Positions 30,287 to 38,598 of a stretch of 46,904 nt of DNA are shown in pieces (the stretch's first letter is position 1; each line of letters starts with the position of its first letter). Source of the DNA: JAOAJC01 sp964481185 (GTDB taxonomy: Archaea > Nanobdellota > Nanobdellia > Pacearchaeales > GW2011-AR1). The notes beneath the pieces are model-generated. The model made no database searches, was not told where the DNA came from, and was given only the letters and a program-made list of their open reading frames with translations. The stretch is from positions 1 to 46,904 of the forward strand of contig CAYZSY010000002.1 of the NCBI GenBank assembly GCA_964481185.1. Direction: 5' to 3'. Made by a program: the position numbers and the translations under genes.

Positions 30287-31314
30287 TTTAGAAATTTTGA
30301 AGCAACTATTTCATCAACCCCTGGAGAGTAAGGCTCCCTTATTCTTGCTTCAGGTAAGTATCCATGTTTAGCAAAAAATAATTGCGAAATTATAGAGCAA
30401 GAAGGGAAGTGATGATATAATCTTCTAATGTTTAGACTTTTTGCGTGAGTTTCAATATTTTCTATTAAGGCGCTTCCAACGCCTACGGACTGATAATGTG
30501 GTGAGACTAAAAATGGGCTTAACTTGGCCGAGCCCCCTCTTTTTGGAGCAAATAGCCCGACGCCTACGACTTGATCATTAACCTTTGCAACATGCATTAT
30601 TCTAGGTTTTATTGAATATTCAAGACCCCCTTTCGCAAATCTTTCATGAGCAGAAGCCATTCTATCTATAAAATCTTCATTTATATCTCCATAAAATTCT
30701 GACATCATATCAAGGGCTATTTGCCTGACTCCAGGTAAATCTTCTTCTTGAAATTCAGAGACTATAAGGCCTAATTTCTTGACCTCCGGCTTTCTTGGAG
30801 GAGCGATAGTTTGGGCAGGTGCTCCTCGCTTAAACATCCTCCCAATTATAATTTCTGGCACACCTTGCTTATAAGGTTCTCTTAGTGAGCCTTCAATCTC
30901 AAAACCCCCTTTAAGTAAATCATATTTTATCGTAGAATAATCAATAAATGCATCTGTTCCATAAACTTTTCTTGCACCGCTCATCTCAAGTTGCTTCATA
31001 GCAAATTGATAAAGTTGAGATCCAATGCCTTTGCCTCTAGTAGAAGGATTAACGATTAATGCTTTAATTTTGCTTGAGCCGCCCCTCTTTTTAACTAATG
31101 AAACAAATCCTTGCATTTGGCTACCTTCTTCTCCAACCCACAGCTCAAAATCTTTGCTATATAAACCATAAGGCTCTCCAGATCTATTTGCTTCAATCAT
31201 TCCCTTTCCAAAAGAATCATCTATTTGATCATAATTGATGCCAATAGAGGCATTACACATTTCTATAAATTCTTTCGATGAATGTCTATTTTCATCAAAT
31301 CTATGCATTTCCAT
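30283..31314 (-). CDS. double GNAT-domain acetyltransferase
   Basis: 343 residues holding two GNAT domains. The first has the acyl-CoA loop ALIVNPSTRGKGIGSQLYQF near residue 79, the second PFLVSPHYQSVGVGSALIEN near residue 269. The two halves end alike (REPYKQGVPEIIIGRMFK and REPYSPGVDEIVASKFLK), showing an internal duplication. Both CoA-binding loops keep the R/Q-x-x-G-x-G/A pattern, although the second reads QSVGVGS. It leads the CoA-transferase operon, overlapping subunit A by 4 nt. Confidence 0.85.
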   Translation of the reverse strand: MEMHRFDENRHSSKEFIEMCNASIGINYDQIDDSFGKGMIEANRSGEPYGLYSKDFELWVGEEGSQMQGFVSLVKKRGGSSKIKALIVNPSTRGKGIGSQLYQFAMKQLEMSGARKVYGTDAFIDYSTIKYDLLKGGFEIEGSLREPYKQGVPEIIIGRMFKRGAPAQTIAPPRKPEVKKLGLIVSEFQEEDLPGVRQIALDMMSEFYGDINEDFIDRMASAHERFAKGGLEYSIKPRIMHVAKVNDQVVGVGLFAPKRGGSAKLSPFLVSPHYQSVGVGSALIENIETHAKSLNIRRLYHHFPSCSIISQLFFAKHGYLPEARIREPYSPGVDEIVASKFLK

Positions 31315-31362
31315 AATTTCTAAGATATTTACCGATTTATATAATTTTCCATTGTAGTAACT

Positions 31363-31767
31363 TTATAGTGATTCTAGTAAAGATAGTAAATCCGTCGAAG
31401 CCTTGCAATAACTCATCGGAGGCCTAAAGAAAGGAATCTTATCAATAGAAACCGGAGGGTCGTAGGTTCTTGGATTGCTTACTCTGAATGCTATTGGAAA
31501 ATTTCCCGATTCTAAATAAGAGATAACTTCCTCTTTTTTGTAACAAATGTCCTCTTTTGTTTTTTCCCATAACTCATGAGAGGTTCCAGTTAAAATGCCT
31601 CCAACAATAAACTCTCCAATTAATTCGCTATCCGGAGCAACAGCATATAGGATTATCTTATCCCCTACGCTAATCTTACTTTTTCTTCTTCGATATTCCC
31701 ATAAAGATTTTAATTCAAGCAAATTCATACCATACTCTTTTTTTATGCTCATTACATACACTGCCAT
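31363..31767 (-). CDS. EVE/ASCH (PUA-like) domain protein
   Basis: 134 residues. MAVYVMSIKKEYGMNLLELK, then SLWEYRRRKSKISVGDKIILY and GEFIVGGILTGTSHELWEKT follow the PUA-like EVE/ASCH fold, which binds modified bases or RNA. The conserved region KISVGDKIILYAV is typical of the family's 'i..GD.vv.Y'. No partner gene. Promoter lies upstream near 31790-31800. Confidence 0.68.
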   Translation of the reverse strand: MAVYVMSIKKEYGMNLLELKSLWEYRRRKSKISVGDKIILYAVAPDSELIGEFIVGGILTGTSHELWEKTKEDICYKKEEVISYLESGNFPIAFRVSNPRTYDPPVSIDKIPFFRPPMSYCKASTDLLSLLESL

Positions 31768-31875
31768 AATTATCTCAAGAACTTCTCCTCTTAAAAATTT
31801 ATTCTTTAAGTGACGTTTACTTTACAGCTCACTCATAAGTTAGTTTTAAATATCGTCTAATTTTATAAGAACTAT

Positions 31876-32059
31876 CCCCTCGTGGCTTAATGGCTAAAGC
31901 GTCTGGCTGTAGACTAATAGTCTAGCGCGGACATTCCCGCAGAAGATTAACATCTTCAGGGACAGGATGAAGCGCGATTAGCAACCATTGGCATTCAGGT
32001 TAGGAAGGCGAAGGCCGACAGAACCCGGAAGATTCCCAGTTCGATTCTGGGCGGGGGGA
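31876..32059 (+). tRNA. tRNA-Tyr (anticodon GTA) with a 111-nt intron
   Basis: The acceptor CCCCTCG pairs with CGGGGGG, with discriminator A. The anticodon stem TCTGG pairs with CCGGA only after removing 111 nt that follow position 37. The loop reads CTGTAG-C and gives anticodon GTA (31909-31911). The T-arm is CCCAG/CTGGG. An intron in tRNA-Tyr at 37/38 is common in archaea, but 111 nt is long. Confidence 0.92.
31913..32023 (+). other. 111-nt tRNA-Tyr intron, highly structured
   Basis: Several helices can be drawn. GACT/AGTC lies at the 5' splice side. GAAGAT pairs with ATCTTC (around 31943-31958) inside a CCC/GGG closing stem. CTAAT...CGCG pairs with CGCGATTAG. TTGGC pairs with GCCGA near the 3' end, followed by ACA at 32018-32020. 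Such length and order are beyond a simple splice spacer, so an embedded guide RNA is possible; no clear C and D boxes are present. Confidence 0.6.
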
Positions 32060-32093
32060 TTTTATTTTTAATTAGTTATTAATCTTAGAAATC

Positions 32094-32435
32094 TTAGACT
32101 GCAACACCAAGTAGTCTGCTGTTTGATGGCAGCAGCAAGGTTGTTTTTCTTTCATGAACTGAATGCAGGCAAAGTGCGTCCCCGCATATTCTGGCTATGC
32201 CATTATCATCAAGTTCAAATGAATATTCTTGACAAGCAGATTTTGTTCTAGTTAATTTGTAATTTCTAGATGTTAGTGTTGGTTTATATTTAATTGTCAG
32301 ATTTCTTTTAGATAGTTCTATACTCTCTATTTCTCCGCTGAAGAAATTTGACCAGTCATCAAGGAGCCTTATTCTAATCTGACCGCCAACATATTTTTGC
32401 AATGTTTCCGGAGTGAGTATTAATTCATCTCTCAT
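32094..32435 (-). CDS. hypothetical protein, 113 residues
   Basis: Not recognised. Strand-rich (YVGGQIRIRLLDDWSNFFSG; LTIKYKPTLTSRNYKLTRTK), soluble, two cysteines near the C-terminus. It overlaps the upstream small gene by 4 nt (ATGA), so the two are cotranslated. Confidence 0.55.
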   Translation of the reverse strand: MRDELILTPETLQKYVGGQIRIRLLDDWSNFFSGEIESIELSKRNLTIKYKPTLTSRNYKLTRTKSACQEYSFELDDNGIARICGDALCLHSVHERKTTLLLPSNSRLLGVAV

Positions 32436-32713
32436 TTGCGTGTTAGGTTTTTGGACCTTCTCTTGAAATAGGAGAATGTTTCGTCAAACACTGAATTATA
32501 AACTGCAATCAGCTTATAATCAATATTTTTGTTAGCAATTATAATTTCCTGAATTGAAGGACCATTCTCGTTCCAAGCTTGAATAAGTTCTTTTCTGATC
32601 TTAGGTGGAATACTTCTTCTTTTTATCTGAGTCCATTTTATTGGGGCAGATTTATATCTTGCAATGCGCTTTTTTGAAGAGAAGAACTTTTTTATGAACC
32701 TCAATATTCCCAT
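32432..32713 (-). CDS. hypothetical basic protein, about 93 residues
   Basis: Start chosen at ATG 32713 (MGILRFIKKFFSSKKR). The frame is open to a TTG at 32752, but the TATA-like TTATAAATATTC falls inside that extension. The N-terminus is an amphipathic, basic helix that could touch membrane or nucleic acid; the rest is helical. Not recognised. Cotranslated with the gene downstream. Confidence 0.55.
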   Translation of the reverse strand: MGILRFIKKFFSSKKRIARYKSAPIKWTQIKRRSIPPKIRKELIQAWNENGPSIQEIIIANKNIDYKLIAVYNSVFDETFSYFKRRSKNLTRK

Positions 32714-32792
32714 ACTATTTACTTGGAATTGAATATTTATAATCCTTCCCAATTACTAGCTAGTTTAAATATCTAAATGATCATGTTTTATT

Positions 32793-33626
32793 ATGAGAGT
32801 AAGATATAGTTTTTCATCAAGGCATACCAGAACAATAGCACTTACTAATAGGCATCACAGACCCATTCCTACGCTTATCAAAGAGATTATCAGGATTTCT
32901 GATATCGTTCTTGAAGTTCTTGATGCAAGATTCATTGATGAAACAAGAAATAAGGAGCTTGAAGATATGATTCTTGGGCTTGGGAAAAAGATAATTTTTG
33001 TTTTAAATAAAGCAGACCTGATTGATGTTGTTGAACTTAAGAAGAACATCGACTTAGAAGGATTAAAACCGTATGTTCTTGTATCCTGCAAGACAAAAGC
33101 AGGCATAAGAGAGCTTAGAACAAGAATAAAGATAGAGTCTAAGAAGATAAAACAAGAGAAAAGCAGACATATAGGAATAATTGGCTATCCAAATACAGGA
33201 AAAAGCTCGATTATTAATGTGCTTGCAGGAGGGGGAAGAGCGAGAACGGCTGCTGCGGCAGGATTTACAAAAGGAATGCAAAAGATAAGGCTTGCAAAAG
33301 GAATTTTATTGCTTGATAGCCCTGGAGTTATGCCAGAAAAAGAAGCCCCAGCACATAAAACAAAGGATGCGCAAAAACTATCAATTATAGGAGTTAAAAC
33401 TTTTGACAGGGCAAAAAATCCAGAATTTGTTGTTTTTGAGCTAATGAAAAAAAATTCTGGCGTTTTTGAAAAGTTTTATAAAATTAATGCTAATAGGGAC
33501 AGCGAGAGATTAATTGAAGAGTTTGGTAGAAAAAACAAACTATTGAAGAAGGGCGGGGAAGTTGACATTGACAGGGCTGCAAGGAGAATCTTAAAAGACT
33601 GGCAGTTTGGGAAGATTAAAATTTAA
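32793..33626 (+). CDS. circularly permuted GTPase, YlqF/RbgA/MTG1 family
   Basis: 277 residues. The G motifs occur in permuted order: G4 (FVLNKADLID) near residue 72, then G5-like VSCKTKAG, then G1 (GIIGYPNTGKSSIINVL) near residue 127, then G2/G3 (GFTKGMQKIRLAKGILLLDSPG). This is the hallmark of ribosome-assembly GTPases of the YlqF family. The short basic N-terminus fits RNA binding. Likely helps large-subunit maturation. ATG is preceded by a TATA-like TTTAAATAT near 32765. Confidence 0.92.
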   Translation: MRVRYSFSSRHTRTIALTNRHHRPIPTLIKEIIRISDIVLEVLDARFIDETRNKELEDMILGLGKKIIFVLNKADLIDVVELKKNIDLEGLKPYVLVSCKTKAGIRELRTRIKIESKKIKQEKSRHIGIIGYPNTGKSSIINVLAGGGRARTAAAAGFTKGMQKIRLAKGILLLDSPGVMPEKEAPAHKTKDAQKLSIIGVKTFDRAKNPEFVVFELMKKNSGVFEKFYKINANRDSERLIEEFGRKNKLLKKGGEVDIDRAARRILKDWQFGKIKI

Positions 33627-33699
33627 CATCTTAACTGGCAAAATCTTTAAATATCTCTTTACACTGTTCTGGTTGTGTACAGGCTGGTTCTAGCAAGGT

Positions 33700-33887
33700 T
33701 TAAAAAGGAAATCTGTCTGTTCAAAAATAATTAAATAACATAAACAAATATGGCAAACAAAAAGCTTGAAGAAGAGAAAAAGAACGAAGAGGAAGCTGAA
33801 GAAGAGAACGAAGAGACCCTTGAAGACCTCGACTCTGACGAAGAAGACGAGGACGAAGAGGAAACTGAAGAAGCAACAGCTTACTAA
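33700..33887 (+). CDS. small, extremely acidic protein (start ATG 33750)
   Basis: The coding frame is ATG 33750 to TAA 33887, 45 residues; the interval given includes the promoter. More than half the residues are Glu or Asp (for example LEDLDSDEEDEDEEETEEAT), after a lysine-containing start MANKKLEEEKK. A TATA-like TTTAAAAAG lies near 33700. Such tails resemble highly charged disordered proteins or histone/ribosome chaperone tails. No family assigned. A T-rich stretch at 33918-33930 could terminate transcription before the thermosome gene. Confidence 0.6.
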
Positions 33888-33958
33888 AGCCCTTCCCTTA
33901 TTCCTGGCAACTGCCCGTTTTATTTTTAATTGTTATTAGCCAAAATAGGTTGTATAAA

Positions 33959-33998
33959 TTCAACTTTGTTGAACTTTATCACATATAACCTTAAAAAG
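33959..33998 (+). promoter_or_regulatory. thermosome promoter with upstream inverted repeat
   Basis: TTCAAC (33959-33964) and GTTGAA (33968-33973) form a perfect inverted repeat around TTT. Eighteen bases further, CCTTAAAAAG (33989-33998) looks like a BRE-TATA, 22-30 nt before the ATG at 34021, giving a leaderless mRNA. The repeat is well placed for a heat-shock activator or repressor. The regulator is unknown. Confidence 0.5.
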
Positions 33999-34020
33999 AA
34001 TGTGCTTTCTCTGATTATTT

Positions 34021-35625
34021 ATGAACGAGAAACAGCCAGTTTATATTCTTCCTGAAAATGTCTCAAGAATACTTGGAAGAGATGCACAAAGAAACAACAT
34101 TCTTGCTGCGAAGGTTGTTGCGGATATTGTAAAAACTACACTTGGACCAAGAGGAATGGACAAGATGCTTGTTGATGCAACTGGGAACATAACTGTAACA
34201 AATGATGGGGTGACAATTCTTGAAGAAATGGAGATAGACCATCCTGCTGCAAAGATGATGGTTGAGATTGCAAAGACGCAGGAAAGTGAAGTTGGCGATG
34301 GAACAACAACTGCTGCAATGCTTGGGGGAGAGCTTCTGCAAAAAGCAGAGAGCCTTCTTGACAGAAAGATTCATCCAACAGTTATTGTAAAGGGATATAG
34401 ACTTGCTGCGGAAAAAGCAATTGAAATTCTAAATGAGATTGCCTTGCCTGTTGAGAACAAACAAATTTTGAAGCAGATTGCAATGACTGCAATGACTGGA
34501 AAAGGAGCAGAGGGTCACAAAGAAAAGCTAGCAGACATTATTGTAGGGGCAATAGAACAAATAGCGCAGGGAAGGGAAGTTAACCTTGAGAATATAAAAA
34601 TTCAGAAGATAAAAGGGAACGGGGCAGGAGACAGCGAGCTAATCTCCGGGATAGTAATAGACCAAGAGAGAGCAAATGCAGCAATGCCTTCAAAGATAGA
34701 AGATGCAAAGGTTTTGCTTATAGATGCTGCTCTTGAACTAAGGAATCCGGAGACAGAGGCAAAAATCTCTGTTTCAACTCCTGAGCAACTTGAGAGCTTT
34801 GTCATCTCTGAAGAAAAAAGACTAAAAGAGATGACTGATAATATAATAAGTTCTGGAGCAAATGTTATATTCTGCCAAAAAGGAATAGATGATGTTGCCC
34901 AATATTATCTTGCTAAAGCAGGAGTCCTTGCTGTGAGAAGGGTTCCAAGAAATGACCTTGAAAAAATTGCAAGAGCAACTTCAGGAACAATTGTTTCCAA
35001 TCTTGAAGATATATCAATAGAACAATTTGGAAGCGCAGAACTTGTTGAAGAGACAAGGAGCGGAGATGAATCTATGATTTATATAAGAGGATGCAAAAAT
35101 CCACTAGCTGTAACAATTGTAATAAGAGGAGGAACAACTCATTTTATTTGCGAACTTGAGAGGGCAATAAAAGATGGTTTGGGAGATGTAGCCTCTTCAA
35201 TCAGGAGCGGGAAAATTGTTGCAGGTGGCGGAGCTGTTGAGATGGAATTGTCAAAAAGACTTAGAATGTTTGCAAAGACTATTGGTGGAAGAGAGCAGCT
35301 GGCCATTGAAGTGTTTGCAAATGCGCTTGAATCTATACCCGAAGCACTTGCAGAAAATGCCGGAATGGATGCAATTGATGTTCTTACAGAGCTTAGAAAA
35401 TTACATGAAGCTGGAAAGGTAAATCACGGGCTTAATTTGCTTAATGATAATATAGAAGATAGTTCTATAGCCGGGATAATTGAGCCATTGAAAGTAAAAA
35501 CACAGGCAATTTCATCTGCAAGCGAATTTGCAATGATGATTCTTAGAATTGATGATATTCTAGTAAGCAAGTCTGACAAATCCGGAAAAATGAACATGTC
35601 TAATCCTTATGCTGGAATGGATTAA
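34021..35625 (+). CDS. thermosome subunit (group II chaperonin)
   Basis: 534 residues. Motifs: DIVKTTLGPRGMDKMLVD near residue 36, VTNDGVTILEEM, the ATP-binding GDGTTTAAMLGGELL near residue 90, and IVAGGGAVEMELSKRLR near residue 399. It folds proteins in a built-in-lid double ring. The C-terminus ends NMSNPYAGMD, without a long GGM-repeat tail. Only one subunit gene is visible here. Confidence 0.97.
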   Translation: MNEKQPVYILPENVSRILGRDAQRNNILAAKVVADIVKTTLGPRGMDKMLVDATGNITVTNDGVTILEEMEIDHPAAKMMVEIAKTQESEVGDGTTTAAMLGGELLQKAESLLDRKIHPTVIVKGYRLAAEKAIEILNEIALPVENKQILKQIAMTAMTGKGAEGHKEKLADIIVGAIEQIAQGREVNLENIKIQKIKGNGAGDSELISGIVIDQERANAAMPSKIEDAKVLLIDAALELRNPETEAKISVSTPEQLESFVISEEKRLKEMTDNIISSGANVIFCQKGIDDVAQYYLAKAGVLAVRRVPRNDLEKIARATSGTIVSNLEDISIEQFGSAELVEETRSGDESMIYIRGCKNPLAVTIVIRGGTTHFICELERAIKDGLGDVASSIRSGKIVAGGGAVEMELSKRLRMFAKTIGGREQLAIEVFANALESIPEALAENAGMDAIDVLTELRKLHEAGKVNHGLNLLNDNIEDSSIAGIIEPLKVKTQAISSASEFAMMILRIDDILVSKSDKSGKMNMSNPYAGMD

Positions 35626-35669
35626 TTATTATAAAACTTTATAAAACACCTTTATCTCTCAAAATATAT

Positions 35670-35740
35670 GCGCTCTTAGTTTAGTGGTAGAACGACTGGT
35701 TGCCAATCAGTAGATGGGGGTCCGATTCCCCCAGAGCGCA
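35670..35740 (+). tRNA. tRNA-Gly (anticodon GCC)
   Basis: The acceptor GCGCTCT pairs with AGAGCGC, with discriminator A. The anticodon stem ACTGG/TCAGT encloses loop TTGCCAA, giving GCC. The T-arm is GGGGG-TCCGATT-CCCCC. No intron. The next tRNA follows after 2 nt, so both come from one transcript. Confidence 0.95.
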
Positions 35741-35742
35741 CT

Positions 35743-35813
35743 GGCCCATTAGGCTAACGGTAGACCGGGTCGTTTACACCGACCATGCCGAGGTTCAATT
35801 CCTCGATGGGCCA
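35743..35813 (+). tRNA. tRNA-Val (anticodon TAC)
   Basis: The acceptor GGCCCAT pairs with ATGGGCC, with discriminator A. The anticodon stem GGTCG/CGACC encloses TTTACAC, giving TAC. The T-arm is CGAGG/CCTCG. It lies 2 nt after tRNA-Gly in a dicistronic tRNA unit. No intron. Confidence 0.95.
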
Positions 35814-35925
35814 TTCTTAAATAAAATCGCTGATTATATGCCTTATCTCTATATAAATTAACCAAAGAACTAGGATTGCAGCATCAATGGAAGGTATTGC
35901 TAAATCTCTCAATATTTGCGGAGAT

Positions 35926-35950
35926 AAAATCTTTCTATAAAGAAAGATTT
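35926..35950. other. 9-10 bp hairpin followed by T-run
   Basis: AAATCTTTCT pairs with AGAAAGATTT around ATAA and is followed by TTT. It lies after the tRNA-Gly/Val pair and before the cysteine-rich gene. It could serve as a terminator-like structure or belong to the palindromes scattered in this region. The stretch 35814-35925 shows nothing else that I can support. Confidence 0.4.
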
Positions 35951-35980
35951 TTAAGTGTCCATTAATGATATCTTTACAAG

Positions 35981-36244
35981 ATGGAAAAAATAATTACATC
36001 GGTAGATAAGGTTGTGGAAGAGTTATTTAGGCGAAGCCCTGAAAACGAGAGATGTCCACATATAAGAAAAGATTATCTTGGGGCGTATTGCTCAAAAAAC
36101 CTTAAAGAAGGAGAAAATATAGATAAAGAAAGAAGATACGTTTGCAGTGCATGTCCATTAGATATATGGTGTCTTAATAAAGAAAAATATTCAGATTGCA
36201 TGTTTTATCAGGGAGAACAGTTTATACAAGTTAGGTTAGTTTAA
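35981..36244 (+). CDS. small cysteine-rich protein, 87 residues
   Basis: Six cysteines are spread as ERCPHIRKDYLGAYCSKNL, then YVCSACPLDIWCLNKEKYS, then DCMFYQ. This arrangement could hold zinc or an iron-sulfur cluster. The N-terminal helix (EKIITSVDKVVEELFRRSPE) is amphipathic. Family not recognised. A TATA-like TTTTTAAG lies about 30 nt upstream of the ATG. Confidence 0.6.
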   Translation: MEKIITSVDKVVEELFRRSPENERCPHIRKDYLGAYCSKNLKEGENIDKERRYVCSACPLDIWCLNKEKYSDCMFYQGEQFIQVRLV

Positions 36245-36284
36245 ATCTAATTAGATTTAAATACAGGCTCTTTTTAATAAATTT

Positions 36285-38099
36285 ATGAGCGAGAAAAAGC
36301 CGAAGAACCTTGTTGAACAAGGAAACATGACTCCGAAAAAATACGATGAGAACGGCAAAGTAGCAAATCCTGTTCTGGCTTCTGAACAACAGACAAAACA
36401 ACAGGCAGAGATTGAGAAGATAAAAGCCAAACTAGAGAGTTTTAAGAAGGAGATTCTAAAGAAATACAAGTTTACTATGGCAATAGGACTTTTGCCAATG
36501 GGTTCTTCTCCATTATTTGAGGAAGATGAAGGGCTGCCTAAAGAAGTTATTGATACAAAGCCTTTGCACATTTTAATGCTTATACCTGAAGAAAAATATA
36601 ATGAGATTCCAAAAATAAAGCCAGAAGTAATAAAAATTGTTAAAGAATTAAAGGAAAATCTCTGGGTTCATATTAAAACACCAGTTGATTTGTGGAATTA
36701 CGGGCTGGACAGCAAGTTTGAATTTATTGATGCAGTGTCTGCATGCCTGCCAGTTTATGATAACGGTTTTCTGGGAGCTCTTCGTGTAGCAAATATCCAT
36801 AAATCGCTTCTGCTTAGAAAATTTGAGAAATATGTTACATCTTATGTTATTGCTGGAAGCCTTGTCCGTGGAACTGCTGGCAAAGATTCAGATGTAGATG
36901 TTTTTGTTGTTATTGATGATACTGATGTAAAAAGAATGTCGAGTGCAGAGCTTCTTGATAAGTTAAGAGGCATATGCTATGATTATATCAGGGAAGCAAC
37001 TGCGCTTGCGGGTGTTAAAAACATTCTTAATTTACAAGTGTATTTATTGACTGACTTCTGGCAAAGCGTGAAAGATGCACATCCCGTAATGTTCACATTC
37101 ATAAGAGACGGAATTCCATTTTATGACAGAGGAACATTCCTTCCATGGAAATTCCTTTTGAAAAGAGGAAAGATAAAGCCAAGCCCTGAAGCAATTGACT
37201 TGTATATGAAGCAGGGAGAGCAAACAAAAGAGATTGTAAAGAGAAGGATGCTTGACACAATGATTGATATTTATTATGGAATTATAACTCCAACCCAAGC
37301 TATGATGATGCTTGCAGGGGAAGCTCCGCCTGTTCCAAAAGTGGTTGTTGAAGAAGTAAAGAAAACTCTTGTTGAGAGGGATAAAGTCATGTCTCTGACA
37401 GATTTGAAAATTCTTGAGAAAGCAGTCAATCTATTCAAGCAGTACGAATATGGGAAATTAAAAGAAATTTCTGGCAAAGAGCTGGATATGTTAATGGAAG
37501 AATGGAAGTCTTACAATGGGATGCTCAAAAAGATGAGGGAGAAGATAGAGAAAAAAATACATGAAAAAACAGCTTATGAAGTTTATGCAGATTTGTTCAA
37601 GACATTAAAGAGCATATTTGGTGATAAATCTGAAAGTGCTCTATTGAAAGAATTTGAAAGTAAATTAATCAAAAAAGGAAAAGTTGAGCCAAGATTTTCA
37701 AAAGTTATCAGGGAAATAGCAAACATAAAGAAAAGAGTCAAGTCAGGAAAAGTTGGATTGAAAGAAGTTGACAGCATGAAGAAAGATGCTATTGAACTCA
37801 TAAGGAGTCTCGTAGAATATGCACAGAGAGCAGAGCTTGTCTGCACGGAAAAAGGAACTCTAATGCAGGTTATTTATTCTGGGGGAAGAAAAGCAGAGCT
37901 TGTCTTGACAGGAAAAGATAATTTTCTTGTTGAAGGCAAGAGCATCAAAAGAATAGCTGGGGATAAACTTGTTGAGGTAAAGAAAGAAGAGCTTGATAAA
38001 GCGCTTATGGAAAACAAAGGAAAGCTAAGCACAGTTATTAATGGGGAGCTTTTCCACACTCTTGAAAAAATCCTTGGCAAGTTTGAGGTTGTTATCTAA
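36285..38099 (+). CDS. nucleotidyltransferase (Pol beta-like) with helical C-terminal region
   Basis: 604 residues. The nucleotidyltransferase signature SYVIAGSLVRGTAGKDSDVDVFVVID lies near residues 186-211 (given in two parts: GSLVRGT and DSDVDVFVV). The C-terminal region is helical with a long charged coiled stretch, YNGMLKKMREKIEKKIHEK. A first domain of about 170 residues precedes it. A second gene at 44729-45538 shares the downstream segment (LPWKFLLKRGKIKPSPEA here; TPLKFLLEKGKIRSTPEA there), so the two are paralogs. Target of nucleotide transfer unknown. Confidence 0.75.
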   Translation: MSEKKPKNLVEQGNMTPKKYDENGKVANPVLASEQQTKQQAEIEKIKAKLESFKKEILKKYKFTMAIGLLPMGSSPLFEEDEGLPKEVIDTKPLHILMLIPEEKYNEIPKIKPEVIKIVKELKENLWVHIKTPVDLWNYGLDSKFEFIDAVSACLPVYDNGFLGALRVANIHKSLLLRKFEKYVTSYVIAGSLVRGTAGKDSDVDVFVVIDDTDVKRMSSAELLDKLRGICYDYIREATALAGVKNILNLQVYLLTDFWQSVKDAHPVMFTFIRDGIPFYDRGTFLPWKFLLKRGKIKPSPEAIDLYMKQGEQTKEIVKRRMLDTMIDIYYGIITPTQAMMMLAGEAPPVPKVVVEEVKKTLVERDKVMSLTDLKILEKAVNLFKQYEYGKLKEISGKELDMLMEEWKSYNGMLKKMREKIEKKIHEKTAYEVYADLFKTLKSIFGDKSESALLKEFESKLIKKGKVEPRFSKVIREIANIKKRVKSGKVGLKEVDSMKKDAIELIRSLVEYAQRAELVCTEKGTLMQVIYSGGRKAELVLTGKDNFLVEGKSIKRIAGDKLVEVKKEELDKALMENKGKLSTVINGELFHTLEKILGKFEVVI

Positions 38100-38161
38100 A
38101 TAAACAACCTCAAGATTTAATCTGACAAAATAATTTTAAAGTCTATATTGATACTCTTACA

Positions 38162-38278
38162 ATGGAAATAAGACAAACAGGATTAGACGATATAAATAAC
38201 ATTCTTGAATTAGAGAATTTTGTCTGGGGAGAAGATTCAGCAACTTTGGAATCATTTGCAAAGAGAATTTCTTCTTGA
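38162..38278 (+). pseudogene. N-terminal fragment of a GNAT acetyltransferase
   Basis: The 38-residue frame MEIRQTGLDDINNILELENF... followed by VWGEDSATLESFAKRISS matches the first strand and helices of GNAT enzymes ('iR.....D...i..ie...f'). It stops before the acyl-CoA loop, so it cannot be a working enzyme. Probably a truncated gene. It lies just upstream of the L35ae operon. Confidence 0.55.
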
Positions 38279-38342
38279 GATTTTACCACCATATAAAGTT
38301 TTATAAGAGTAAATTTAAAAACACACATTTCTAAGCACGAAT

Positions 38343-38597
38343 ATGAAAGGAATAGTTGTTCAGTTCAGAAGAAGTCGCCATAGAATACACGAAAGACATT
38401 ATCTTTTAGACATTGGACTGGCAAAAAGAGAAGACGCTAAAAAATTGGTCGGAAAAGAAGTTCAATGGAAGAGCCCTGCCGGCAAGATAATAAAAGGAAA
38501 AATAAGCGATGCCCACGGAAATAAAGGGCTTGTAAGAGCGATTTTTGAGTCCGGATTACCGGGACAGGCAATAACTACAGAGATAGAGGTTAAATAA
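38343..38597 (+). CDS. rpl35ae: ribosomal protein L35ae (eL33)
   Basis: 84 residues with the L35ae pattern: VVQFRRSRHRIHERHYLLDI, VGKEVQWKSPAGKIIKGKIS and HGNKGLVRAIFESGLPGQAI. A large-subunit protein. It heads an operon in which each next gene starts 1 nt after the previous stop (38599, 38807, 39138). Confidence 0.93.
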   Translation: MKGIVVQFRRSRHRIHERHYLLDIGLAKREDAKKLVGKEVQWKSPAGKIIKGKISDAHGNKGLVRAIFESGLPGQAITTEIEVK

Positions 38598-38598
38598 A

